Assembly: GCA_963555705.1 (NCBI GenBank)
Contig: OY743184.1
Coordinates: 32,064,614 to 32,128,613, forward strand
Length of the DNA stretch: 64,000 nt
Origin: Ligustrum vulgare
Taxonomy: Eukaryota > Streptophyta > Magnoliopsida > Lamiales > Oleaceae
Direction of reading: 5' to 3'
The notes under the pieces were generated by a model. The model did not search any database. It saw nothing but the letters and a program-made list of their open reading frames with translations, and was not told the DNA's origin. The position numbers and the translations under genes were made by a program. Each line of letters starts with the position of its first letter. The first letter of the stretch is position 1. Positions 11,930-22,634 of the stretch are shown here, piece by piece.

Positions 11930-13400
11930 GGTTTTGTAATTAATTACAATTGTAAATTTATTTCAATTTTATAATTAATTACAATTGTAACTTATTAATT
12001 AGTTAAACATTAGTGTAATTCGTACTTAATTATATTAGTATAATTTGTAATCAACAGCCACTACAACCGCGGTCGTCGGACTACCGTCGAAAATACAATA
12101 GTAACTTATATCAGTTTTGTAATTAATTACAATTGTAACTTTATTTCAATTTGTAATTAGTTACAATTGTAATTTTAAATAAAATTGTAATTAATTACCA
12201 CCACCACCAAATTTGTAACCAGTCACCGCCATAACGTCGAAAAATACAATAGTAACTTATTTCAGTTTTGTAATTAATTAATACAATATTAACTTATTTC
12301 AATTTTGTAATTAATTACAATTGTAACTTTATTTCAATTTGTAATTAGTTACAATTGTAATTATAATTTTAATTAAAATTGTAATAATTAATTACGACCA
12401 CCGATCACCACCTAATTTGTAACCAATCACTGCCACAATGTCGGAAATACAATAGTAACTTATTTCAATTTTGTAATTAATTACAATTGTAACTTTATTT
12501 CAATTTGTAATTAGTTACAATTGTAAATTTAACTGCAATTGCAATTAATTAACATCACCACCCCCGATCATCACCTAATTTGTAATCAGTCGCCGTTACA
12601 ACCACCGTTGGAAATACAATTGTAACTTTATTTCAATTTGTAATTATTACAATTGCAAATTTAACTACAATTTCAATTAATTAACATTACCACCACCAAT
12701 CACCACCTAATTTGTAATCAGTCACCGTCACAACCACCGTCGAAAATACAATTATAACTTTATTTTAATTTGTAATTAGTTACCATTGTAATTAGTTTGG
12801 TTACTTCCTTTAGATCTAACCATAAATCATCCCAAATTGAGGAAAAATACTTATTTTGTTTCCATGTGGCACCGTTCAGTGGATAACTACTCGGGTTAAG
12901 TTCATAATTACAAACATTTATATTTGAAAATTTTTGTAACCAGGTGGTTTGTAACTAATTACACAAATATTAAAATAATTATCAGAATCGAGTTTTTTTT
13001 TTTTAATTAGAATCAGGTTTTTGTAATTAATTACAATTGTAACTTTATTTCAATTTGTAATTAGTTACAATTATAATTAAAATTTTAATTAAAATTATAA
13101 TTAATTACCACCACCACCACCATTGATCACCACCTAATTTGTAACCAACCACCACTACATTATTTCAATTTTGTAATTAATTACAATTGTAATTTTATTT
13201 CAATTTGTAATTAGTTACAATTGTAATTTTAATTAAAATTGTAATTAATCACCACCACCACCATCGATCGCCGCCTAATTTGAAACCAGTCACCACCACC
13301 TTATTTCAGTTTTGTAATTAATTATAATTGTAACTTTATTTGTAATTAGTTACAATTGTAATTAATCAAGACCACCACCATCACCGATCACCACCAACAA
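11930..13400. repeat. AT-palindrome/ACC minisatellite
   Basis: About nine irregular units of roughly 145-165 bp. Each has a palindromic block (TTGTAATTAATTACAATTG), a second block ATTTGTAATTAGTTACAATTG, an (ACC)n run and a tail like TTTGTAACCAGTCACC. Clear unit starts lie near 11935, 12112, 12302, 12469, 12630, 13018, 13168 and 13311. A block with the unit's flank (11803-11935) recurs at 12892-13020, so a larger duplication overlies the array. It can form many hairpins. Confidence 0.8.
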
Positions 13401-13991
13401 AACATAGCAACACCAACAAAACACCACCGTTCCACCACCACCCTCACAACACACATCCACACCAACATATCTATGGTTAAATAATTCATGTTAATTCTAC
13501 AGAATTTCTAGAGAATTCAAGTTTTGAGGATCAATGTGGTTTCAAGGACTCATTTGATGAAGATTTGGCTGCACTTCTTGGAGAAGAATCCCCTACTTTG
13601 TCTACATAAAGTAATTGCTCATGAACTCTGATTCGGAGTAGCAGCTCTTCCACCGATTTGAGAATTTCATCATGCATGAACAAAATGAAGTGGCCACGGA
13701 ACCACCATCCAAGCGGAAAAAGCCTAGCAATTATAACTTTTCTAGGCCTAATCTTGATCCCTCTTCTACGTCTTCTACTCCAATCATTATCAATTTCGAC
13801 AACGTCACCTAAGCTCATTGAATCGCGAAGAAAAGGCAGCAGTTTCTGAAATTGTAAGAAATCAGTCACAAACCACTGTCATCACCACCGAACAGTGCTA
13901 CATCCAAATACCACCGTCATACAATATCTAACCATCTCCACGCACCATCACCACACAATCACCAGAGGCATGAGTACTCTGCCATCATGAA

Positions 13992-14180
13992 ATGGAAGTT
14001 GAAGTAAAGCTCTACCTACCTGATTCCACTTCCCATCCAGCACCTATCCACCATCCTCTCCCGCCACGACTGAAAGATCTATTTCCAGGAAAAAGTCTTT
14101 CTCGACGGCATGAGTACTCTGCCGTGGTCCCCTGTCAGAGGTCGGAAGGGGAAGCATCTCTTACGGTAACTCTTCCAACG
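13992..14180 (+). pseudogene. TTM3/CYTH-domain pseudogene fragment
   Basis: The ORF starts MEVEVKLYLPDSTSH. This is very close to the start of plant triphosphate tunnel metalloenzyme 3 (CYTH family), whose ExExK motif (EVEVK here) binds the metal-triphosphate. After about 20 codons the similarity moves to another frame (LSTILS..., then YFQEKVFLDG), which shows a frameshift and an internal stop. The rest of the CYTH barrel is missing. It lies inside the presumed solo LTR and is probably a captured gene fragment. The identification is from motif memory. Confidence 0.5.
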
Positions 14181-14853
14181 GAGATGGTAACTATAGCAAC
14201 TCAACCCCACTTTTCTTCAATTTCAAAATCATCCCCTACTTCTGCCACTACTTTTACTATTGGACTTCTTTTTTGTTTTGATTGGCTGACGATGAGCCAC
14301 CTCCACCGCCATGGCGTTGCTTTGATGCAACAGAGCAACATAATAATCCAAATACAATTCTTCTGTTTTTATTGATTCATATATAATTGTAGTTATGATT
14401 AAGAAATACAAGAAAATAATTGAATTTTTGGATAGATGGGATTGAATTTGGGATATTTTCGCACAAATTTGAAAGCGAGCACAGCTGCACCATGGAGGAT
14501 CTGGTATTTTAGCGGGGAGAGAGAAGAATGGTTAGGGTTTAGTTTATATTATTCACCTGATTTTGTAAAATAGTTTGGAATTAGCTGATTTTAAAAATTT
14601 AAAGATTAAATATATGAATGGGCCTAATTAGCCCAAATTATAACAATTTGGATTTGGATTAAAAGTGATAAGGAATTTGATATTTTAAAATATTCGAGAT
14701 TGGACTCTATTTGGAATAGATTCATATTTGTTTTACAATGGCTAGACGAACACGCTTTCACTTTAAAAATAAAAATTGGGGTTAAAATTTGTGACACGTT
14801 TTTCGAGAAAAATGATTTTATATTATTTAAAAATTCTCGATCGCTACAGAAGG

Positions 14854-15546
14854 TGCCGTGGGTAGTAAAATATATGGAATCACCTAAAATAATGTCACCA
14901 CCTACAGGATGGAGAGAACTTAATCCCACCACATAGAATTTGGGGAGAACCCTCTAGTGCAGTTCTATTGACTACAAGTTGGGAAGGATCCTCTAGCACG
15001 AATCCACCATCAACGGGATGGAGAGAGTTTCCCAACATGAAAGTAAAACCGATGGTACCACCATTTGTAGGATGATGTCCTGGATGGACAGCAGTAGAAT
15101 CCGTGGAATGACCTGGTTGGATAAGAACAGATGAAGGTTGAAGCACCATCACCGTTAAAATTGACAATAAGAAGGCAATTCCAAAAGATGAACTCATGAC
15201 AGATGTGGAAGAAGAGACTGAACTAAGAGCAAAAGCGAGGAGAATGAAGATATCCTATAACATGCTATTAAAGGAACTGAAGGCAACAGTTTTAGCAAAA
15301 AGAGAAAAATTGACCGCTCACAACATGGAGCAGCACATTCAACATAATGTTAATGAAGTTGATTGTCTCAAAAAAAGTGACTTGAATAAAGACATAAAGA
15401 ATTGGGGTGGATTGAATGTGGACAAAAAACAAGGACTTGCAAAAAGAAGTCAACAATGGAAATGGAGAAAATTGTCCAACATTTATGAGTCAACTCTTGA
15501 ACGAGGAGATAAGCCTAAAACTCGTGTCTATTTTCAAAGAGCATAA
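14854..15546 (+). pseudogene. Decayed Gypsy-type fragment, right part
   Basis: This is the continuation of the interrupted remnant to the right of the GAAGG duplication. It contains a 116-aa ORF (15196-15546) beginning MTDVEEETELRAKARRMKI, which matches the acidic-basic segment at about 9420-9510 on the other side. The rest is Lys/Asn-rich and is not recognised. Between 14854 and 15190 no frame stays open. It is likely retrotransposon-derived; a host gene cannot be excluded. Confidence 0.4.
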
Positions 15547-15656
15547 ATATTTCTTTACATGGAAATACTAGAAAATGTCTGGGCTACATAGGGGGTTGTT
15601 GAACATAGGCAGCTACCCCCCCAAACCCAATTACAAAAATACATACGTATACGTAC

Positions 15657-15658
<2 letters not shown>

Positions 15659-15738
<80 letters not shown>

Positions 15739-15767
15739 AATTTTAAATTATTTACTTGAGATTTGGG

Positions 15768-15854
<87 letters not shown>

Positions 15855-15937
15855 TGAATTCATACATGTTCATGTGTGTGCATTAAAAGTGTTTGTGCAT
15901 GGTGTTCGGGTGAGTGTAGTGAGCGACTCTAGGGGAT

Positions 15938-15976
<39 letters not shown>
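15659..15976. repeat. Compound microsatellites (AT)n, (TC)n, (TG)n
   Basis: (AT)n at about 15660-15736, (TC)n at 15771-15837 running into (TG)n at 15837-15856, and a second (TG)n at about 15941-15976. ORFs over them on both strands are dipeptide artefacts. Confidence 0.95.
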
Positions 15977-15978
<2 letters not shown>

Positions 15979-16499
15979 CTGATTGTTGGGTGTGTGTGTG
16001 CGTTCGTGTGAAGGAAGGGAAGATGTGCCTTACCGTGGTGGTAGCCGATAACAGTAATGGTGGAAGGCGAGGTGAGGGAGATGGAGCTGGGAGAGGGAGC
16101 AACGGTCGATTTTGAGAGGATGGTGAGAGATGAGATTGGGGGTGGAGGTAGGTTTCAATTTTTTAACTTTTGAAATATCAATTTAGTCCCTACACTCTTC
16201 AATTGGCAGTTTAAGTGCAAAAACTATCTTTAAATTCCAAAGTGGCCATAAACTTTTTCTCAATTTCAAATCAATACAATTTGACCACTTACTAATTAAT
16301 CAAATAGGAAAAAGCAAGCTTAGCAATTAAAATTAATAATTACACATAGAATTACACATAAACAAATTATAAACATTCTTTAATTGGAAAATCAATCGAG
16401 ACGACATCCAAGTCCTTTCAAGGCAAAATAATTCAAATTTTAAAGAATAATAATTATCAATTAAATAATTCACATAAAAAAATTGAATAATTACTTGAA
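15977..16499. other. LTR-like debris, no gene seen
   Basis: G-rich start, then phrases such as ATTTAGTCCCTACAC and repeated TTAATTGG/AATAATTA stretches typical of Gypsy LTR interiors read on the minus strand. No ends or target duplications were found. Confidence 0.35.
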
Positions 16500-17090
16500 A
16501 TTCAAGAAGCACGTAAAACGAAAAATGATATTACAATATCCGAATCGCTTTCCACGCATTTGATTCATTATACTTGAAGCACATCTTCTCCTACATATGT
16601 GGGATGAGTTGGTTAGTGCACTTTTCTGCTTGCAAATGTCTTTCATAATATCGTTTCTTCAACACCTATCTTTTATAATCAATCAATCCAACTATAGGAA
16701 AATATCGAGCATCTTTTAATGCAAAATTCACAGATTCTGCATTATTTTTTGTCATGATATTGCATTGAATTCCTTTGAAATGTGCTATACTCAAATAATG
16801 ACACCACCAACATCATTTTCGAAGTACTCTCTAATGCATCTTTTTTTATCGCAAAGCACACCCATGAATGCTTTGAATTTTTTTAAAGTATAAGCCTCTG
16901 TCCTTTTTTCAAATGATTAGAACAAATCAGCCCTTAGAAATTTAACCTTCAAGTTATTGTTCAAGTGCAATATGCAATTCCCATGACATGAAAACTGGTA
17001 GATATTTCTAAATGCATGAGGAATACTGGTGCCGTGGTCCGAAATAATAGCTAGTTCCTCTGTATCAAGATCTTGACATCTAAGTTACTG
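16500..17090 (-). pseudogene. Mutator-like (MULE) transposase fragment
   Basis: The minus strand encodes, in broken frames, ISDHGTSIPHAFRNIYQ followed by CHGNCILHLNNNLKVKF, and further on MTKNNAESVNFALKDAR. These are the D..S/I..A......HG.C..H...N and T.NNAES.N..LK.AR blocks of plant MULE transposases. The His of the CxxH segment and the NNAES box are intact, but many stops and frameshifts occur and the N-terminal zinc finger is absent. No terminal inverted repeats were recognised. Confidence 0.75.
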
Positions 17091-18631
17091 GATTGTCTCA
17101 TTCGTAGGTCGTTCTATGGGAGCCGTCATACCACAACTATTATTTACTCCCTAAAAATTGAACTACCAAATTTTCCATCCGTTATCTCTCGCAAATTACG
17201 AAAGAACCAAGTCCATGAAGCTTCATTCTCCATGTCTACTATAACCCATGCAAGCGATTAAATTTGGATATTACGAAAAACTCTTCGTGAATATCATTGA
17301 TGATGTTTCTCAGTTTGTAAATCCTTTGAATTGCAAGTCCGTGTATCATTCCCACAAGGATTGAGTAAATTTGTATTTTAGATTAAAGACCTTAACCGGA
17401 ACTTAAAAAATGAATTGGTTTTAAATTTTGAATTAAACTAACAACTAAAAATAAATAATTGTGAAGTATGAAATTTATAAGAAAACATGATAGAATCGAG
17501 AGTTCATTTTACATCTATCATTCATGTCTTAATTTAAACGTTTAACTACAATTTATGAGAAATTGAAAATCTATATTCCTTATTTTATTAAAACCCTCTT
17601 TTGAACTACGAATGAAAACCTTTTCTTATACATGATTCAGCTATATTTCTATGACGAATGAGAACATACAAGAAAGCATTAATAGTTTTGTAAACACTTT
17701 TGAACATAACATAGAGCATAGCGGTATATTTCATTCCCCTATCGAACCCTTTGGAAATTAAAATATATATAACGTAATCCTAATCTTTCAAACTTAGAAC
17801 AATGCCACAACAATCATACAATTAATGATCCAATAATTGTAGATAAATAAAATCACAAATTAATTGTTCAAACTAATAAATTGAATTCATTAAACAAGAA
17901 ATCCAGAAAGTAAAATTTCATCACAATTCTGTCACAAAAAGTCTAGCCTAGATACATGATAAAAGATAAATCATAACATAAGTAATTGGAGTTCATTACC
18001 CGGTTCATCATGTTGTAGAAGAATTTTCAATCTTTAATCATGTGCCAATTGGTCCCCTCGATGTTTGATAGGGTTTTGGTATGATAGTATATGATTTTGA
18101 ACTAACCGAAAACTTAAAAACATGCCTTATGATGAGTATATATAGGTTTAGGTGAAGTCTAGATTAATTAGGAAAAGATTAGAGAAAAATCTATGTTTAA
18201 AATCCCAGTTGCGGCCCAATCGACAAGCAATGCGATCATGCAGTACAAAATGGCGTGACCCCGTGGAGATGTGATTTCGATTCTGTTTATATCAAAGATT
18301 ATTGCTTGATTTTGTGGTTGTAATGCCAATGATATCACAGTTGTACGTTTTTGTACAATTTCCATCTTTCAACTTCTGCAACTCAATCCTCATTCTTTAT
18401 TTACGTTCCATATCCTCCATCTTCCGATCAGATCAATTTTGCCCCTAAAATTCTGATTTCTTCCAATTAACTTCTTTTTTACTTGATTTCTTCAATAAGG
18501 CTCTCGAACTTCTTCCTAATTCCAAACTAGAATTATTTTTCATCCTCGAACAAAGTAGAAAAAACTATAAAACAAAAGTTCGAATAACAATTAGTTTTTG
18601 TCAATTCTCAATTTGCTTACTACTTATCTGA
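17091..18631 (-). other. Probable LTR-like debris, no gene
   Basis: No coding frame is convincing. On the minus strand there is a TATA-like CCTATATATAC near 18140. The layout resembles the 27.9-28.7 kb region, which suggests both are remnants of one class of non-coding LTR element. The region ends at the TGCTC duplication of LTR element 1. Confidence 0.3.
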
Positions 18632-18926
18632 TGCTCTGTAGCGACCAAGAATTTTTACGCGATTAATAATTATTTTAATAGAAAATCGTGTCGCTACTAT
18701 TTCACCCATTTTTATTAAGTTAACGCCACGACGTATTCGTATAGCCAAGTCAAGAAATAATCGAGATCGTTCGATTTTAAATTAAATTCCGAATTTCTAA
18801 AAATATCTCCATTCTCTTGATTTAAAGTATATTAAGTCCAAGTACTTAATTCAATGTTATCCCAATATTTATTTGTACAAAAATTACTTTTATTATTTAA
18901 ATTAAGAAAATATATGCAAGCATGAG

Positions 18927-19420
18927 AGGTTCCATTATATATAATAATTATGAGAATCTTAATTTAATAAATATGGAAAAGTATATAAATGGTTGATAGA
19001 TTCCATTATATGTAATCATGAAGAGCATAATATTTGTATAAATATGGAAAAGTATATGAATGAATTATATACTCCATTATATATAATCATGAAGAGCATA
19101 ATATTTGTATAAATATGGAAAAGTATATGAATGATTGATAAGACTCCATTATATGTAATCATGAAGAGCATAATATTTGTATAAATATGGAAAAGTATAT
19201 GAATGAATTATATACTCCATTATATATAATCATGAAGAGCATAATATTTGTATAAATATGGAAAAGTATATGAATGATTGATAAGACTCCATTATATGTA
19301 ATCATGAAGAGCATAATATTTGTATAAATATGGAAAAGTATATGAATGATTTATATACTCCATTATATATAATCATGAAGAGCATATTATTTGTATAAAT
19401 ATGGAAAAGTATATGAATGG
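18927..19420 (+). repeat. 71-bp tandem array in the LTR (also 25347-25840)
   Basis: About seven units containing ATAAATATGGAAAAGTATAT, TCCATTATATATAAT and CATGAAGAGCATAATATT. Two unit types alternate (GAATTATATACTCC and GATTGATAAGACTCC), giving a roughly 143-bp higher-order dimer. Its position in the upstream third of the LTR would fit a U3 enhancer array. Confidence 0.88.
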
Positions 19421-19645
19421 TGCTTTACTTTAAGAAAATGATGTGTTAAAATTAATAGAATTGAATGATTATGTTTACAATATGCCAACTTTATACATCT
19501 ATTTAAACCCATCTCTTTTACACACAACTCTACACATATACACTTATTTCCAATCTCTTGACAAAATCCACAAGTAAGAGAAATTCAAGGTGGTCAAGAA
19601 AGTTTTGGTCCATTTACTACTACACTTCATTTTAATCTTTTAAAA

Positions 19646-19868
19646 GGTAAGTATATCTTATGTTTTTATGAAAAGTAAGTATGTTTTTATGAAAGGTAAA
19701 TACACCTTATGTTTTTATGAAAAGTAAGTATGTTTTTATGACAAGTAAGTATATCTTATGTTTTTATGAAAAGTAAGTATGTTTTTATGAAAGGTAAATA
19801 CACCTTATGTTTTTATGAAAAGTAAGTATGTTTTTATGACAAGTAAGTATATCTTATGTTTTTATGAA
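19646..19868 (+). repeat. Second LTR repeat block (also 26066-26288)
   Basis: Two copies of a roughly 109-bp unit made of smaller AAGTAAGTATGTTTTTATGA/CTTATGTTTTTATGAAA sub-repeats. No coding meaning is apparent. Confidence 0.85.
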
Positions 19869-20384
19869 AATGTTTGAATCATTGCTATGAAATCAATCTC
19901 ACAAGATTGTTATGGGTTCCATATGATATGTTTATGATTATGCTAAGGGGACCGGAGTTTAGTAGCGCTACACATAAGAATTCTTGCCATTTAAGTTCGG
20001 TAAAATTCTTGTGTCTCCCTATGTTTATGAGTATTTCGATCCTATCCTATGTTATGATGAAGATGATCCATATGCTTTCAAAAGAAAATTTATGCTTGGT
20101 ATACTTACTGGGATTTTATAAATCTCACTCCACGATATTTACCATTTTCAGATAATTGAAGGTTCGAGGCGGTCAACATGGAAGTGGCAAAAGTGGTTAA
20201 GATTGATGAGATAATTATGTTGAACTTTATGTAAGAAAATTATGTTCTAATTTTATTCACCAATAAAATTATGGGATTCTAATTATTCTTTTGAATAATT
20301 TTACATTACTATTTAAGTCTCGATAATATGATATGAGTCACTTTTAGTGGCACTCGAATGGTCGAGAATTCGGGTCGTCACAGT

Positions 20385-20396
20385 TGGTATCAGAGC
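20385..20396 (+). promoter_or_regulatory. Primer binding site, initiator Met-tRNA
   Basis: TGGTATCAGAGC, a perfect match to the usual plant site, two bases after the 5' LTR end. Confidence 0.9.
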
Positions 20397-20599
20397 AAAG
20401 AGTTTTAAAAACGATTCTGTAGATTTTTTGAAATTTTATTTCTTTAAAAAAAAAAAATCACTATTCACGTGAACAGTAAAACGACGTGCTATTCATGATG
20501 AACAGTGAACGAAATCACTATTCATTATAAAAAAAAAAGTTGAATTTTCACATGTCAAGTATGGTTATGATTTTGAAAAGCATGATGAAATTTGATGTG

Positions 20600-22330
20600 C
20601 GAATTTCAAGGACAAAATTCATTTTAAGCAAGGAGTTTGTAATGTCCTGAAAATTTTATGGAATATAATTAGTTAGTGATATGATGTTTATATTGATGTC
20701 TTTGATAAATTTCTAGAAGTTCGGGGACTAAAGGAAAAATAAGATTTGACGATAAATTTTATTTGGGTTAAGTTATTAATTATTGATGGGGAGATAATTA
20801 CTATATCGATATTGGATTTGTTTTGAAGACTGTGATTAATTAGGAATTATGATTCAAGAAAATGTTGATTTGGATACAACCACATTCAATTATTGTTGAT
20901 TAAAGGAAAATAAGATTATATGAAATATTTTAACTCATCACTCTACTATGTCACTCTCCACGTATTGACTCCTCGAACCAGGTATGTTATATGCTTTGCA
21001 AGTCATTTACGATTTTATTAAGACATGTTAAGTATGAAATCTTCATATGTTATGAATCTTTATGTGTTACACATAATATACATGTCAAGTATGATATAAA
21101 TTGATAGAAGACTCAATTTTTTTATTCTTTTCAATGTAGAATCATGAGACAGAGAGGATATTTATATGAATTTTGGTGCATATTAAGCTTAGTAAGATTG
21201 ACTCAATTAGAAATTAAGTTGGGTTGTAACTTTTGCCCAAAATATATGGAATAATATATTAAACAAACAAAATTGATAATGAATTCGTACAATAATTTAT
21301 CCCTTTATCACTACCTTTGTGTAAAAACAAGGGAAAAACTGTGGATGGTTATTAGTACTTCCTCTTCAAGTTTCAATTTTCGGTTCAATAATTTATCCCT
21401 TTATCACTACCTTTGCTTAAAAGCAAGGAAAAACTGTGGATGATTATTGGTACCACTCTTCAAGTTTCAATTCTGAAAAAAATTCGGAAAGAAAGAAAGA
21501 GAACGGGTGTTGAGCATAATGGGAATAATATGACTTAAGAATGATTTTCAAAATAATTGTTGTCCTCGAGTTTAGAAATGATGAACCTTAAATGGACTTT
21601 GCATAATTGATTTTAGACATGGCACTAAGTATAAGAAGTCAACAGAAATGATTAGAAATATGTTCAGATTATCTATCATTTAGATTTAATGAGAAATAGC
21701 GAGCCAATTTTATGAAGTTTTATGAGATGTTAAGATTATAAGTGGCATGATTTTAATGAGACTTTTATGAGAAGCATTATGAAGTTAGAGATTTAAAGTT
21801 TTGGTTATTGGGAATTAAGTAATGGCTATTATGTTGAGTAAGTGAATTATGCCTCTATATTGAAGAGAAATTTATTATGAACTTTGGCCTTGTGATTAAA
21901 TTTTGGGAATATGATTTATGACTTATAAATATAAGTATGAGTAATCTTTTGAGCCAATTAAGGTATTGAAGGAAGTGATATTGTGATATTGACGACTATG
22001 ATTTGAAATTTCTATGTTGAGGAATTATGAATTGATTTTCTGGAATATTTTTTTTATGATATTGAAGTTTGATGAAATTATGGTCAATTTTTAGATCGTT
22101 GTGATCAAATGTGGAATTATTTATTATTGTGAGTTATGAAGTATGCTTACGGTTTGAATAAGTCCAAATTTCAAAGGAAACTCTGCTTAGAATTTTATCG
22201 TTTGGAATTAAGAGCATAGTATGGTATGCAATCACTAAGAGAATTGAGGTTAGACATGCAAATTCATTTACATCACAAACGAGATTTAGTAGATGATAAC
22301 AGAGATATTTATTATTTTCTCGTAAGGAGA
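20600..22330 (+). repeat. Second, unrelated Gypsy-like LTR start inside element 1
   Basis: Just 200 bp after the primer site, GAATTTCAAGGACAAAATTC-ATTTTAAG is followed by TGTAATGTCCTG at 20638. The same architecture (..GGACGAAATT..TTTAAGGGGG..TGTAGCG) marks the real 3' LTR boundary at 25028-25057. The downstream GGGGACTAAAGG phrase is also LTR-like. It appears that internal DNA from a related Gypsy element was joined into this one. No clear right end was found before the module. Confidence 0.5.
21289..21480 (+). repeat. 97-bp direct duplication
   Basis: CAATAATTTATCCCTTTATC...AAGTTTCAATTTTCGG occurs twice in tandem with about 97-bp spacing and a few differences. It is a short local duplication in the interior of element 1. 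Confidence 0.75.
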
Positions 22331-22406
22331 ACACACAAGAGTCACATTGGAAAGAAATACATGAAACACGCAAAATCAAAAGAAAGCAACATGGGAAATT
22401 CCTCAA

Positions 22407-22631
22407 ATTGAGAGATGTGTTTCCGGAGTAGCCGTATCCTACCACCTCTGACCTTTTGAGGAAATAAAGAAACCTTCAAAGAGGTGTGTTTCGAGAGTAA
22501 GAATACTCCGTAATCTTCCACCTGGAACCTTTGAGGTACACACAAGATTTAAACATTAAGGAAAATCCTAGGAAATTAGAGGGGTGTCTCGAGAGTAAGA
22601 ATACTCCGTACTCTACCCCCACCTATTCTAA
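22407..22631 (-). repeat. Three-fold repeat after LOG, copy 1
   Basis: Units at about 22573-22631, 22478-22536 and 22407-22461. On the minus strand each has GGTGG, then GAGTACGGAGTATTCTTACT or a variant, then CGA(A/G)ACACACCTCT. GAGTA/TACTC can pair as a small hairpin. The same three units in the same order follow LOG in copy 2 (43300-43520), so they belong to the module. Function unknown; a 3' UTR structure or processing signal is possible. Confidence 0.8.
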
Positions 22632-22634
22632 GAT

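Larger units (their letters stand above)
9606..14848 (+). mobile_element. 5.2-kb probable solo LTR (Gypsy type)
   Basis: The segment starts TGTAGCGCCCC and ends GATCGCTACA, giving perfect 7-bp TGTAGCG/CGCTACA ends. It is flanked by the identical 5-mer GAAGG at 9601-9605 and 14849-14853. It separates two parts of a Gypsy-like coding remnant. No second copy of the start sequence, no primer site and no gag/pol were seen inside. A solo LTR left by LTR-LTR recombination is therefore the simplest reading; a coding-free LARD-like element is the alternative. The first part has phrases such as GGGACTAAATTGG, common in long Gypsy LTRs. Inside lie a minisatellite and a TTM3-like pseudogene. Confidence 0.68.
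18637..20382 (+). repeat. 5' LTR of element 1
   Basis: A 1746-bp LTR, TG...CA. The first third carries a 71-bp tandem array; further on there is a possible TATA region (CTATTTAAACCC near 19500) and a second repeat block. The 93-aa ORF at 19874-20155 lies inside the LTR, recurs exactly in the other LTR and resembles nothing known to me. Confidence 0.95.

Noticed and set aside
13531..13869. 112-aa minus-strand ORF with a basic RRRRR stretch
   Set aside because: No family motif could be recognised, it lies inside the long LTR, and the opposite strand is also partly open.
14895..15197. 100-aa minus-strand ORF with a signal-peptide-like start
   Set aside because: It lies antisense to the retrotransposon remnant and no family fits. 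The hydrophobic start alone is weak evidence.
15555..16011. ORFs with Glu-Arg, Ile-Tyr or Leu-Ser dipeptide runs
   Set aside because: They are translations of the (AT)n, (TC)n and (TG)n microsatellites.
19874..20155. 93-aa ORF present in both LTRs of element 1 (also 26294-26575)
   Set aside because: Its conservation follows from LTR identity. No domain, and the composition is that of the surrounding AT-rich DNA.
22134..22545. Overlapping small ORFs on both strands beside LOG
   Set aside because: They run over the three-fold 3' repeat and are not conserved in frame in copy 2.
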